Shown piece by piece: positions 38,684 to 47,883 of a stretch of DNA of 64,000 nucleotides (within the stretch, counting starts at the first letter, position 1; every line of letters starts with the position of its first letter). Origin of the DNA: Serratia sp. H1w. GTDB taxonomy: Bacteria > Pseudomonadota > Gammaproteobacteria > Enterobacterales > Enterobacteriaceae. The stretch spans positions 1 through 64,000 of the forward strand of contig NZ_AYMQ01000077.1 of the NCBI RefSeq assembly GCF_000633355.1. The letters run 5' to 3'. The notes beneath the pieces were generated by a model. That model saw only the letters and a program-made list of their open reading frames with translations, ran no database searches and had not been told where the DNA came from. Position numbers and translations under genes: made by a program.

Positions 38684-39511
38684 CTAAACCGGCAACAATA
38701 AAAAAGCCAACAAAAAAACTATTGCGGCAACAGCAATAATGCTACCACCTACAGCTGCTGTTGCAGTTAAAAATACACCTAGTGCATAAGACGCAACCGT
38801 GGTAATGGCTAACTTAGCCATGTCCATAGTTATATTTCCTATAAAGTCTGCCAAAGTATAATCGTCTTTAAAGATGCTTTCTATAATTCTATAGCCTAAA
38901 GAAAAGACGATGCAGAACCTCACGCCTCTCATTATTCCAGCAGTAATACCTTGTTGCCCAATACCCATCGCTAACATTTGTGGATGATTGGCGGCATACC
39001 GTGTACCAGTGATAGTTCGTCTAAGCCCTGCATAGCCTGATATATGGATAAGGTTTACTCCATTTGCTCCTGTGAACACTGTGGCAGTTATTCCGAACCT
39101 TTTGAATTCACTAATAACATCATATAATCCGCGCATGTCATTGATATTTCCTGCATAAGTGGAAACAGGATCGGTAACTTTAAATACGGAGGATATGACA
39201 TTTTTCGGCTCAAGGCCTCTGGAGAACGCATCGCCACGGCTGGTACTTTGTTGCTCAAAGCCCCTGGCGAATGCTTCTCCGCGGCCCGTACCTGGATTTT
39301 TAGGGCGGCGAGAGTCGATGTCTTCAAGGATACTTTTTGCCTCAGCAATCGTGAGGACGACGTGGTATTGCGTATTATCGCTTAAGGCTTTTTCCAGCCC
39401 GATGGAGTCAAGAAACTCATGCTGGGGCTTTAGCTGGTTGATCCCGACATTGCCCTTCAGGAAGTCCCCCATGTAGCCTTCCCAACTCGGGTTGAAATTT
39501 TTATCTGACAT
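38684..39511 (-). CDS. Membrane-active T6SS effector candidate, frame broken near the C-terminus
   Basis: 275 residues as sequenced, ATG at 39511 with GGAG upstream. The N-terminal ~110 residues are soluble and contain two copies of the decapeptide motif RG(E/D)AF(A/S)RG(F/L)E at 77-86 and 92-101. A middle region follows, then a hydrophobic stretch from about 232 to the end, long enough for a helical hairpin, as in pore-forming toxins. The frame ends at TAG 38684 inside the hydrophobic part, with no polar tail. One extra T in the T7 tract at 38712-38718 would give 317 residues. The tail would then hold LDAIDKHYGI and a charged end, stopping at 38559 in overlap with the immunity-like gene. No signal peptide. 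I do not recognise the toxin family. Confidence 0.7.
   Translation of the reverse strand: MSDKNFNPSWEGYMGDFLKGNVGINQLKPQHEFLDSIGLEKALSDNTQYHVVLTIAEAKSILEDIDSRRPKNPGTGRGEAFARGFEQQSTSRGDAFSRGLEPKNVISSVFKVTDPVSTYAGNINDMRGLYDVISEFKRFGITATVFTGANGVNLIHISGYAGLRRTITGTRYAANHPQMLAMGIGQQGITAGIMRGVRFCIVFSLGYRIIESIFKDDYTLADFIGNITMDMAKLAITTVASYALGVFLTATAAVGGSIIAVAAIVFLLAFLLLPV
38712..38718 (-). other. T7 homopolymer slip site inside the effector gene
   Basis: On the minus strand the tract is GTTTTTTTG; a T6 tract follows at 38700-38705. With one added T (or two fewer) the frame continues through 42 sense codons to TGA at 38559-38561. All residues in the extension look protein-like (VGFFIVAGLDAIDKHYG), without stop codons. 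Such tracts are typical of phase variation or polymerase slippage. Confidence 0.7.
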
Positions 39512-39657
39512 GAAATCACTCCATTGATAGTTCTAAGCTTGCCACTCCATGAAAAATAAACTCTAGCACCATTGGTAAGATTTGTGAATGAGTATAACTT
39601 AATGCGGCGTTCTGCTATTGTCTCGCCACATAATCAGCCCCGCCAAGAGAATCGTAG

Positions 39658-39912
39658 ATGGACTGCCGTCCCGACTGTGGTGCCTGCTGTATCGCACCTT
39701 CGATTTCCAGCTCGATCCCTGGTATGCCTAACGGCAAACCGGCCAATACCCGTTGCATCCATCTGGACCAGCAACTACGCTGCGGGCTGTTTCATTCGCC
39801 GCTACGCCCCAAAGTCTGCGGCAGCCTCCAGGCCAGCCGTGAGATGTGTCACGACCGCCGTGACGAGGCGCTGATCTACCTGGCCAAGCTGGAGGTGGAT
39901 ACTGCGCCTTGA
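39658..39912 (+). CDS. yeiW: Cysteine-rich UPF0153 protein YeiW
   Basis: 84 residues, the same length as E. coli YeiW, beginning [18 protein letters not shown]. Cysteine motifs CRPDCGACC, a middle C, RCGLF, VCGSL and MCHD fit the YkgJ-type zinc/iron-chelating cluster family. Its reaction is unknown. The 3' end overlaps the convergent setB gene by 37 bases, and the setB-yeiW pairing is conserved. Confidence 0.93.
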   Translation: MDCRPDCGACCIAPSISSSIPGMPNGKPANTRCIHLDQQLRCGLFHSPLRPKVCGSLQASREMCHDRRDEALIYLAKLEVDTAP

Positions 39913-41087
39913 ACGTCCTTCAGTCGCCACATGCACAGCACGGCACCTAGCACCATCGCCAGCGCGAAGTAAAATACCGCGTGATAGCTCCACATTTCAG
40001 CCACGATGCCGGCGATCGAACCGGCAATGATCCAGCCAACGCGGGTGGTATTGGTAAATAGCGTGGTGGCGGCACCGGCTTGCCCTGGCATCAGATCCTG
40101 GAAATAGAGCATACCAATCCCCGCCAGCACGCCGATAAACACCGCGTTCAGCAGTTGCAGGGCGATCAGTTGCCAGGTTCCGGTAATAAACAGCAACCCG
40201 GCATAGAACAGCACCCCGGCAATCACCGCACAACGCATCAGGAAACGCTTGCCAAAGCGTTGGGCCACCATGCCTGCCAGCAACATGGTCGGGATTTCCA
40301 GCCCGGCAGCGGTCCCCATCAGTATCCCCGCCAGCTTTTCCGGCAGGTGCAGTTCCCGCACCATATACAACGGCATATTGATCAAATACATGCTGTTGGC
40401 CGTCCACATGAATGTACAGGCCATAAACAGCAATAAAGTATCGCGGCGGTTCTGGCGTGGGGCTTCCAGCGCAGCTCCGCCGGTGCTCTGCACTTTTGGC
40501 ATGGAGGGCAACATTTTCCATACCAGCGCTCCGCAAAGAATAAAGGCAGCGGCGGCGGCCAGGTACATCACCTTAAAACCAAACCCCAATGCCAGCGCAA
40601 AGGCGATCGGTGGGCCAATCACCCAGGCCAGTGACACCTGAGCACGCAAGATAGAGCTGAACATCACCGTTTCCCGCCCGGTGTGCTCGGCATGTTCCCG
40701 TGCCAGGGCAAACATCTGCGGGTTGGCGGTGGAGCCGAAGCTGCTCAACAGCACGCCGACGAACAGCAGCAGGTAATAGTTACGGTTCCAGGCGAACAGC
40801 GCGCAGGACAATGCGCCTAGCATGCAGCAGAGAAAGATCAGCGATTTGCGATCGCCCCTTTTATCTGAGCGGCTAGCAAGAAACTGGCTGACCAAAATGC
40901 CGATCACCGCGCTGCCAGTAAAGAACAACCCGACCATCGTTGGCCGCACGTTCACTTCGGTGGAAAGGAACAGACTCAGCGTGGGGGTCTGTAAGGCACC
41001 GGCAATCCCGGTGAGAAAAGCCACGACCAGAAATGCCAACGAAGTTAAATCGGGCAAGCGTCGCGTTGCCGCAGTTGAAGTACGCAT
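39876..41087 (-). CDS. setB: Sugar efflux transporter SetB
   Basis: 403 residues with 12 membrane segments, MFS SET family. Segment 1 reads [23 protein letters not shown], and the loop [13 protein letters not shown] is the MFS motif. SET proteins export sugars and sugar-phosphate-stress related compounds (lactose, glucose analogues). SetB also affects chromosome dynamics in E. coli through MreB, but that is not readable here. The stop lies within the end of yeiW. Confidence 0.92.
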   Translation of the reverse strand: MRTSTAATRRLPDLTSLAFLVVAFLTGIAGALQTPTLSLFLSTEVNVRPTMVGLFFTGSAVIGILVSQFLASRSDKRGDRKSLIFLCCMLGALSCALFAWNRNYYLLLFVGVLLSSFGSTANPQMFALAREHAEHTGRETVMFSSILRAQVSLAWVIGPPIAFALALGFGFKVMYLAAAAAFILCGALVWKMLPSMPKVQSTGGAALEAPRQNRRDTLLLFMACTFMWTANSMYLINMPLYMVRELHLPEKLAGILMGTAAGLEIPTMLLAGMVAQRFGKRFLMRCAVIAGVLFYAGLLFITGTWQLIALQLLNAVFIGVLAGIGMLYFQDLMPGQAGAATTLFTNTTRVGWIIAGSIAGIVAEMWSYHAVFYFALAMVLGAVLCMWRLKDVQGAVSTSSLAR

Positions 41088-41248
41088 AAAGGTGAATAAC
41101 TAGCCAAAGAGAAAGGAGACGCGCGAATAATACGCTCGTTTAAAAAAAACAAAAACCGGTTTCAATCAAGGAAAGGGTAACTAGATTTTATCTTTCGGCA
41201 GGAAAAGAGCGGGGCGATGTCACCATCACCCCGCGCTGGGCTTGGCGG

Positions 41249-43729
41249 TTATGCGCCAGCAGGAACGTCGTGCGCGGTATTCTTCAGCACTTCGCCCCGA
41301 TATTTCTCAATTTCCAATTGCGCCATCTGGCCGCAGTTGCCCTGTGCCAGGCTGGATGAGCCGATATCGAAAGTCAGGCAGTTGACGTTGCCGTTCTTAC
41401 AGATCGACCCTGGCGTTGCCGGATCGGCCGGATCGTACCAGGCACCTTCGCTGATCCGCACCGCGCCTGGGCGCACATCTTCACTGACAATGGCACCTAC
41501 CAGGATCTGCCCACGGTCGTTAAACGCCCGCACCAAGTCGCCGTTGGTGATGTTACGCGCTTTGGCATCTTCTGGATGGATCAGGATGGCTTCACGATCG
41601 GCTACCGCATACTTTTTACGCAGCGGCGTGTTGTCGAGCTGTGAGTGCAAGCGGTTGGTTGGGTGCGCGGTATTCAAGGACAGTGGATATTTGGCTGCCT
41701 CTGGGCCACGATACCATTCATGCGGCGGCATCCAGGTTGGGATGCCTTTGCAATCCAGGTATTCCATCTTCGAGATGGCATCGGAATAGATCTCAATCTT
41801 GCCGGATGGAGTACCCAACGGATTAAGCAGCGGGTTTTCACGATAATCGGCGAAACGCACCCATTGCTTGTTTTCCTGCGGGATCGGGAAGCGAATGTAG
41901 TTGTTCGACTCCCAGAACATGTCAAACGGCGGCAGGGCAACGCGAGCGCCACGTGCCTGCAATTTCATGTCGTCGTACATGCCTTTCAGCCACTGTGTCT
42001 CGTCCTTGCCTTCGGTAAAGGCATCTAGCACGCCAATTTTGGCAGCCAGGGCGGCGAAAATGTCGAAATCGCTGCGTGACTCATGCTGTGGTGGCACGCA
42101 CTGGTGCATCGGGAAGACGTACAGCTGCGAATAGTCGCCGCCCATCTCCAGATCGTTACGTTCGTAGCTGGTGGTGGCCGGCAGCACGATATCGGCATGC
42201 TTGGCGGTGGCCGTCCAGTACGGTTCGTTGACCACGATGGTTTCCGGCCGCTGCCAGGCTTTCACCAGATTGTTGGTGTCCTGATGCTGGTGGAAGGTGT
42301 TACCACCGGCTACATATACCATTTTCACGTCTGGGTAGGTGACATCGGTCCCATTGAAGTGAATCGTCTTGCCTGGGTTGGACAAACATTCGGCAATACG
42401 TGCCACCGGGATTGGCGTCGGTGAGTTCTTCGGCGCATTGCCGGCAGAAATACCGGAGAGGATACCGCCTTTGGCCGTTGGGCTACCGCCGGAAGAGTAG
42501 TGATAGCTGAAGCCAAAACCGCCGCCTGGCAGGCCGATCTGGCCCAGCATTGCCGCCACGGTCACCAGCAACCAGTGCTGTTGTTCACCATGATGCTGAC
42601 GCTGGATCCCCCAGCCGCCCATGATCATGGTGCGCTGCTTGGCTATATCGCGTGCCAGCTGGCGTAGCACTTCAGCATCGACACCGCTGATATCGGCAGC
42701 CCACTCGGCAGTTTTCGGCGTACCGTCGGTTTCACCCAGCAGATAGGCCTGGAACTTGTCAAAACCTACGGTATAGGTTTTCAGGAAGTCCGGGTTATGC
42801 AGCTTTTCGGTCAGCAGAGTGTGGGCGATACCGATCAGCATCGCGCTGTCGGTGTACGGACGTGGCGCGATCCACTGTGCGCCAACATATTTGGCGCTGT
42901 CGTTGTGCACCGGATCGATGCTGATGATGCGGGTGCCTTTCTTCTTCAGCGCCTCAAAGCCGGTCTGGCCGACGTGGTCGGGGACGTTCCAGCTGTTTTT
43001 CAGCGTGATCATCGGGTTACAGCCCCACAGGATCACCAGTTGGCTGTTGTCGATCACGTTTGGCCAGGCGGTCTGCTGTTCGTAAACCTCCATTGAGCCC
43101 ATCACGTGTGACATGATCACCTGTGCGGCACCGGTAGAATAGTCACCGGCATAACCCAGGAAACCACCGCTCAGGTTCATCAGGCGTTGCAGCAGGGTAC
43201 GGCTGTTGTGCAGCATACCCACGCTTTTCCAGCCGTAAGAACCGGCATAGATTGACTGCGGGCCGTGATCTTTCTGCAAGCGGACGATTTCATTACCGAC
43301 CAGATCGATCGCTTTATCCCAGCTGACGCGCACCCATTCATCGTTGCCGCGCAGCTCGGTGCGGCTGCCTGGGCCGCCTTCCAACCAGCTTTTACGCACC
43401 ATCGGGTACTTGATACGGTTTTCCGCATGGACCTGATGAGGGGCCATGGTGATCAGATCGTTCGGGTAAGGGTCGTCTTCAACCGGTTGAACGCCGATCA
43501 TTTTCCCGTCTTGCACAATGGCTTCAAATGCACCCCAGTGTGCACCGGTCAGAATGCCTTTTTGTGCCTGGCGCAGAGCCACAAACTGCGGCAATGCCTG
43601 GCTGATGGCTTCTGCCAACGCCGATTTAGGCCACAGGCCAGCAAACAGCGGTACGGCAGCCAGAGCACTGGCACCGGTCAGGAAACGACGGCGGCTCATG
43701 GCCAAAGGTTGTTGTTGATACTTGCTCAT
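41249..43729 (-). CDS. torZ: Trimethylamine-N-oxide reductase, TorA/TorZ type, molybdopterin
   Basis: 826 residues. An N-terminal twin-arginine signal (SRRRFLTGAS, residues 12-21) exports the folded enzyme to the periplasm. Molybdopterin-oxidoreductase fold of the DMSO reductase family, with the molybdenum-ligating serine S198 in GDYSTGAAQV. AMLGQIGLPGGGFGFSYHYSSGG and the C-terminal AHPTNRLHSQLDN are shared with TorA and TorZ. It reduces TMAO and related S- or N-oxides as terminal respiratory acceptor. It lies 11 bases downstream of the pentahaem cytochrome gene, which delivers the electrons, so the two form a torYZ operon. No TorD chaperone or torSTR genes are in the window, so the maturation protein is elsewhere. 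Confidence 0.88.
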   Translation of the reverse strand: MSKYQQQPLAMSRRRFLTGASALAAVPLFAGLWPKSALAEAISQALPQFVALRQAQKGILTGAHWGAFEAIVQDGKMIGVQPVEDDPYPNDLITMAPHQVHAENRIKYPMVRKSWLEGGPGSRTELRGNDEWVRVSWDKAIDLVGNEIVRLQKDHGPQSIYAGSYGWKSVGMLHNSRTLLQRLMNLSGGFLGYAGDYSTGAAQVIMSHVMGSMEVYEQQTAWPNVIDNSQLVILWGCNPMITLKNSWNVPDHVGQTGFEALKKKGTRIISIDPVHNDSAKYVGAQWIAPRPYTDSAMLIGIAHTLLTEKLHNPDFLKTYTVGFDKFQAYLLGETDGTPKTAEWAADISGVDAEVLRQLARDIAKQRTMIMGGWGIQRQHHGEQQHWLLVTVAAMLGQIGLPGGGFGFSYHYSSGGSPTAKGGILSGISAGNAPKNSPTPIPVARIAECLSNPGKTIHFNGTDVTYPDVKMVYVAGGNTFHQHQDTNNLVKAWQRPETIVVNEPYWTATAKHADIVLPATTSYERNDLEMGGDYSQLYVFPMHQCVPPQHESRSDFDIFAALAAKIGVLDAFTEGKDETQWLKGMYDDMKLQARGARVALPPFDMFWESNNYIRFPIPQENKQWVRFADYRENPLLNPLGTPSGKIEIYSDAISKMEYLDCKGIPTWMPPHEWYRGPEAAKYPLSLNTAHPTNRLHSQLDNTPLRKKYAVADREAILIHPEDAKARNITNGDLVRAFNDRGQILVGAIVSEDVRPGAVRISEGAWYDPADPATPGSICKNGNVNCLTFDIGSSSLAQGNCGQMAQLEIEKYRGEVLKNTAHDVPAGA

Positions 43730-43740
43730 TTCGCTTCTCC

Positions 43741-44901
43741 TTAATTCTTGGCCGCTGGGGCAGGTTGCATATCGCTGGCATGTTTCTGAACGTATTGGGT
43801 CAGAACGCGCAGCTGTTCCTGCGACAACGAGGTGCGAGGAGCCATACCTTTAATCACGCCGATCCACTGGTTGGCGTTGAAGCGATCGAGGGCGGTCAAG
43901 CCGTGGCAACCGGTACAGTTGGCGGACATCATATCGGCGGTATAACGCCAGATTTTCTGCTGGTCGTCGATCAGTTGCTTACGTGGCAACCAGACCTGCA
44001 GTGACACCTGATGCCAGACCAGGCCAGTTTCGGCATCGGTCATGGTGCTGGTGGTTTTCAGCAGTTTGCGCGCGTCTTCGCCCAGCAATACGCTGAGGAT
44101 ACGTTTACCCTGCGCGGCGTAGAACACTTCGCTGACGCCATCCTGTTGCCAGCCGCTGACGTCGACCAGCACCTTGTCACCTTCCTGCTTCACCACGTGC
44201 ACTTCGGTGGAAGGCATCAGGTTACCGGCGTTATGGGTCTCGTCGGCTTTCAGGAAGAACGGTTCGGTGGCGATGGTGAACAGCGTAGTTGCGGTTGGTG
44301 ACGTTTCCGCTGCCGCTTTCGCCAGCTCGGCAGCACCGGCCTGTGCGGCACCGCTCATATCCGGCAGGATATGCGCGACACCTTTATGGCAATCGATACA
44401 GGTTTCGCCCTGCTTGATGGCCACCGGGTGCTGAATACGCGCTTCAGGACGCTGGGCGGTGATATCCATGGCGTCGAAGCTATGGCAAGAACGGCAGGTT
44501 GCCGAATCGTTTTCTTTCAGCGTTTTCCACACCGATTGCGCCATGGCCAGCTTATGGGCTTCGTATTTTTCTGGGGTGTCGATTTTGCCGGTCATTTCGC
44601 CGTAGATATCTTTCACCGCGCGGATCTTGGTCCACAGGTAATCGAGTGGCTCATGAGGGACGTGGCAGTCGGCGCACTCGGCGCGGATACCTTTAGAGTT
44701 CTGGAAGTGGACGCTGCCTTGGTATTCGGCCAGAGGTTGTTGCATGGTGTGGCAGGAAACACAGAAGGCGGTATCACTGGTTTTGTGGAAGACGGTCGCG
44801 GTTCCCGCCAGCAGTGCGGCACCGAGAATAATCCCTATTACCAAAATCCATAGCCATCCCCACCGGCGTCGCTTTTCAAAGCCAGTTTGTTTTTTGCTCA
44901 T
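43741..44901 (-). CDS. torY: Pentahaem c-type cytochrome TorY (NapC/NirT type)
   Basis: 386 residues from ATG at 44901. One N-terminal membrane anchor (about residues 14-34) is followed by four NapC-type haem motifs at C47-H51, C76-H80, C136-H140 and C168-H172. A fifth, CTGCH, lies near residue 340 in the C-terminal domain. The segment HKTSDTAFC-SCH-M-P-EYQG is closer to E. coli TorY than to TorC. It passes electrons from menaquinol to the reductase encoded next. Few signals remain in the 227 bases upstream; an FNR or NarL site was not recognised. Confidence 0.9.
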   Translation of the reverse strand: MSKKQTGFEKRRRWGWLWILVIGIILGAALLAGTATVFHKTSDTAFCVSCHTMQQPLAEYQGSVHFQNSKGIRAECADCHVPHEPLDYLWTKIRAVKDIYGEMTGKIDTPEKYEAHKLAMAQSVWKTLKENDSATCRSCHSFDAMDITAQRPEARIQHPVAIKQGETCIDCHKGVAHILPDMSGAAQAGAAELAKAAAETSPTATTLFTIATEPFFLKADETHNAGNLMPSTEVHVVKQEGDKVLVDVSGWQQDGVSEVFYAAQGKRILSVLLGEDARKLLKTTSTMTDAETGLVWHQVSLQVWLPRKQLIDDQQKIWRYTADMMSANCTGCHGLTALDRFNANQWIGVIKGMAPRTSLSQEQLRVLTQYVQKHASDMQPAPAAKN

Positions 44902-45128
44902 ATTGAACCCACTTATAGTTATGAAATACCAAGGAAAATCTTGCCAAAAAAAGTTCGACACCAGGCCGAATTATCCGAATAAGTATAGATATTTTCGCCA
45001 AATAAACCTAATACCTTAGGGGTATTTACAGTGAAAAATAGAGTAATTGAGCAATAAAATAGCGTTATATTTTGATTTATATAGCGCTATTTATTGACGG
45101 ACAGGAGAAAATATAGAGAGGAATAACG

Positions 45129-45548
45129 TCAAAATACAGGCAGATACACCTGTTGGCTCAGCCAGAGGTGGATTGCCGTTCTGCTCGCCTCAAAATGGGG
45201 TTGCGGCAGATCGTTTGGGGAACACCAGCGCCATTCGGCACATTTTTCCGGCTCTTTTAACTCCGCTTCGCCTCCTGGATGCTGAACCAGCATACAGATC
45301 GACACCGTATGCTTTCCCTCTGCGCGCCAGGTTTGCAGATTATTGCTGACGCCAATAAAGGTCGGCGTGGCTATCTGCAAGCCGGTTTCTTCGGCGATTT
45401 CGCGCTGGGCGCACTGCTCAAAGGTTTCCCCGGCGTCCAGATGGCCCCCCGGGATCGACCAGAAAGGGGCGTGGGTCCCGCAGCGTTTGCCCAGCAGGAT
45501 TTGCCCTTCAGCATTAACGATAATGACCCCAATACCGGTTGCGACCAT
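45129..45548 (-). CDS. Nudix hydrolase (NUDT15/MutT-like)
   Basis: 139 residues. The Nudix box GGHLDAGETFEQCAQREIAEETG (residues 34-56) fits GX5EX7REUXEEXGU. The N-terminal GVIIVNAEGQILLGKR and the WSIPGGHL lead-in resemble the 8-oxo-dGTP/NUDT15-like group. It probably cleans up damaged or surplus nucleoside triphosphates; the substrate cannot be read from the box. It is a single-gene unit between torY and fruB and may have arrived with torYZ. Confidence 0.9.
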   Translation of the reverse strand: MVATGIGVIIVNAEGQILLGKRCGTHAPFWSIPGGHLDAGETFEQCAQREIAEETGLQIATPTFIGVSNNLQTWRAEGKHTVSICMLVQHPGGEAELKEPEKCAEWRWCSPNDLPQPHFEASRTAIHLWLSQQVYLPVF

Positions 45549-45700
45549 TTTGGTTTTTCTCCTTCAGCTTTGTTTCAGCACAGTATGCCATTTTCTCCTG
45601 TACGTAGGGGTAACAGCGAGAAAAGTGTGCGTAAGTTCAAAAAACTATCACGTCAAGATTAAGAAAACTTGCTTTCGGTGATAGCAGCTTACACACTCAT

Positions 45701-45712
45701 TGAAACGTTTCA
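45701..45712 (+). promoter_or_regulatory. Cra (FruR) operator O1 of fruBKA
   Basis: TGAAACGTTTCA is a perfect palindrome, the strongest known Cra site. It lies 89 bases before the fruB ATG. Cra represses the operon until fructose-1-phosphate is present. Confidence 0.9.
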
Positions 45713-45767
45713 GCGTTATCGATGGCTTGGTTAGGCGATGGGTAACGCTCCTTTTTCTTAACGTGGC

Positions 45768-45779
45768 TGAAACGATTCA
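45768..45779 (+). promoter_or_regulatory. Cra (FruR) operator O2 of fruBKA
   Basis: TGAAACGATTCA differs from the consensus palindrome by one base and lies 21 bases upstream of the fruB ATG. Two Cra sites before fruB are also known in E. coli. Confidence 0.85.
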
Positions 45780-45800
45780 ATTCGGCAGGAGAGGAGAACC

Positions 45801-46934
45801 ATGTTCCAGTTGTCACAGCAAGATATTCACCTGGGAGCTGCGGCTAGCGGCAAACAGGAAGCCATCCGGCAGGTAGCGGCAGCGCTCACCTCTGCCGGCT
45901 GCGTCAGCGCCGGTTATGTTGATGGCATGCTGCAGCGTGAGCTGCAAACATCGACCTATCTCGGCAACGGCATCGCCATTCCCCATGGGACTACCGATAC
46001 CCGCGATCTGGTGCTGAATACCGGTGTGCAGGTATTCCAGTTTCCACAGGGCATCGAATGGGGCGAAGGCCAGACGGCCTATGTGGTGATCGGCATTGCC
46101 GCACGCTCCGATGAACACCTGGCGCTGCTGCGTCAGCTCACGCATGTGCTCAGTGATGACAGCGTTGCCGAACAACTGGCAAAAACGACGTCAACCGAAG
46201 AACTGCGCAGCCTGCTGATGGGCGAGAAGCTGGCGGCTGAATTCAAGTTTGATGCCTCACTGATTTCCCTCGATGTGGCTGCTGATTCCCTGATGACGTT
46301 ACAGGCTTTGAACGCGGGCCGTCTGCAAAAAATCGGTGCGGTCAACGCCCAGTTTGTCAGCGATGTGATCACCCGTAAGCCGCTGAACCTGGGGCAGGGG
46401 ATCTGGTTGAGTGACAGCACCGAAGGCAACCTGATCAGCGCTGCTACCGTCAGCCGCCCGGCGCAGGCGTTTGAAGAAGAAGGTGAAAAGGTCGCGCTGT
46501 TGCTGACCGTCTCCGTGGCCGATCAGCAACCGCTGACGGTGCTGAACTACTTAAGCGATCTGTTAGTCAGCCAAAAAGCTGAACGTTTGCTGAACGCCGA
46601 TGCGGTTGGCGTGCTGGCATTACTCACCAGCGAAGTTGCTGAAGAGAGCGCGGTGCTGACTGCGGAATATGTAGTGCGTAACGAACATGGCCTGCATGCC
46701 CGCCCGGGCACGGCGCTGGTCAACGTGATCAAACAGTTTTCCAGTGACATTACCGTCACCAATCTCGACGGCAGCGGTAAACCGGCCAACGGTCGCAGCC
46801 TGATGAAGGTGGTGGCACTGGGTGTGAAAAAAGGCCATCACCTGCGCTTTACCGCCAGTGGTGACGATGCTGAAGCGGCGCTGAAAGCCATCGGTGAAGC
46901 AATCAGTGAAGGTCTTGGCGAGGGTGCAGCATGA
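45801..46934 (+). CDS. fruB: Fructose PTS diphosphoryl transfer protein FruB (EIIA-FPr)
   Basis: 377 residues. N-terminal EIIA(Fru) domain with phosphorylation site H62 in [10 protein letters not shown] central M domain follows, then a C-terminal HPr-like domain (FPr) with H299 in HGLHARPG. It accepts phosphate from EI and hands it to FruA. ATG at 45801 has AGGAG upstream. Its stop overlaps the fruK start as ATGA. Confidence 0.97.
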   Translation: MFQLSQQDIHLGAAASGKQEAIRQVAAALTSAGCVSAGYVDGMLQRELQTSTYLGNGIAIPHGTTDTRDLVLNTGVQVFQFPQGIEWGEGQTAYVVIGIAARSDEHLALLRQLTHVLSDDSVAEQLAKTTSTEELRSLLMGEKLAAEFKFDASLISLDVAADSLMTLQALNAGRLQKIGAVNAQFVSDVITRKPLNLGQGIWLSDSTEGNLISAATVSRPAQAFEEEGEKVALLLTVSVADQQPLTVLNYLSDLLVSQKAERLLNADAVGVLALLTSEVAEESAVLTAEYVVRNEHGLHARPGTALVNVIKQFSSDITVTNLDGSGKPANGRSLMKVVALGVKKGHHLRFTASGDDAEAALKAIGEAISEGLGEGAA

Positions 46935-47869
46935 GCAGAAGAGTAGCGACCATAACCTTGAACCCGGCTTACGATCTGGTGGGCTTTTGCCCGGAGATCG
47001 AACGGGGTGAGGTTAACCTGGTAAGAACCGCCGGTCTACATGCGGCAGGTAAAGGGATCAACGTTGCCAAGGTACTGAAAGATTTAGGTATCGATGTCAC
47101 CGTTGGCGGTTTCCTTGGTAAAGACAACCAGGATGGTTTCCAGCTGTTGTTCAGCGATTTGGGTATTGCCAACCGTTTCCAGGTGGTTCCTGGGCGTACG
47201 CGTATCAACGTCAAGCTGACGGAAAAAGACGGTGAAGTGACCGACTTCAACTTCTCCGGTTTTGAAGTAACGCCGCAGGATTGGGAACGTTTTGTGACGG
47301 ATTCCCTCAGCTGGCTGGGTCAGTTTGACATGGTTGCCGTCAGCGGCAGTTTGCCTGCCGGTGTTGCTCCGGAAGCCTTTACCGAGTGGATGACCCGCCT
47401 GCGTGCGCAGTGTCCGTGCATCATTTTTGACAGCAGCCGTGAAGCGCTGGTGGCCGGATTAAAAGCCTCTCCGTGGTTGGTCAAACCCAACCGCCGCGAA
47501 CTGGAAATCTGGGCTGGCAAACCGTTGCCGAAGCTGGACGATGTGGTTGAAGCCGCTCACGCCCTGCGTGAACAGGGCATTGCCCATGTGGTGATTTCAC
47601 TGGGTGCTGAAGGAGCGCTGTGGGTTAACGCCTCTGGTGCCTGGATCGCCAAACCGCCAGCCTGTGAAGTGGTCAGTACCGTCGGTGCCGGTGATTCCAT
47701 GGTTGGCGGGTTGATCTACGGCCTGCTGATGCGTGAATCCAGTGAACATACCTTGCGCTTGGCGACTGCCGTGGCTGCTCTGGCCGTTAGCCAGAGCAAC
47801 GTTGGCATCACCGATCGCCCGCAGTTGGCCGCGATGATGGCGCGTGTCGATCTGAAACCCTTTAATTAA
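46931..47869 (+). CDS. fruK: 1-phosphofructokinase FruK
   Basis: 312 residues, PfkB family. N-terminal [15 protein letters not shown] and C-terminal [11 protein letters not shown] (catalytic base Asp) are visible. It phosphorylates fructose 1-phosphate to fructose 1,6-bisphosphate. Translationally coupled to fruB by a four-base overlap and followed by fruA after 14 bases. Confidence 0.97.
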   Translation: MSRRVATITLNPAYDLVGFCPEIERGEVNLVRTAGLHAAGKGINVAKVLKDLGIDVTVGGFLGKDNQDGFQLLFSDLGIANRFQVVPGRTRINVKLTEKDGEVTDFNFSGFEVTPQDWERFVTDSLSWLGQFDMVAVSGSLPAGVAPEAFTEWMTRLRAQCPCIIFDSSREALVAGLKASPWLVKPNRRELEIWAGKPLPKLDDVVEAAHALREQGIAHVVISLGAEGALWVNASGAWIAKPPACEVVSTVGAGDSMVGGLIYGLLMRESSEHTLRLATAVAALAVSQSNVGITDRPQLAAMMARVDLKPFN

Positions 47870-47883
47870 TCGCAGGAGGCAGA

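Noticed and set aside
45058..45095. AATAGCG...CGCTATT inverted repeat after the Nudix gene
   Set aside because: Imperfect, AT-rich stem without a T run; too weak to call a terminator.
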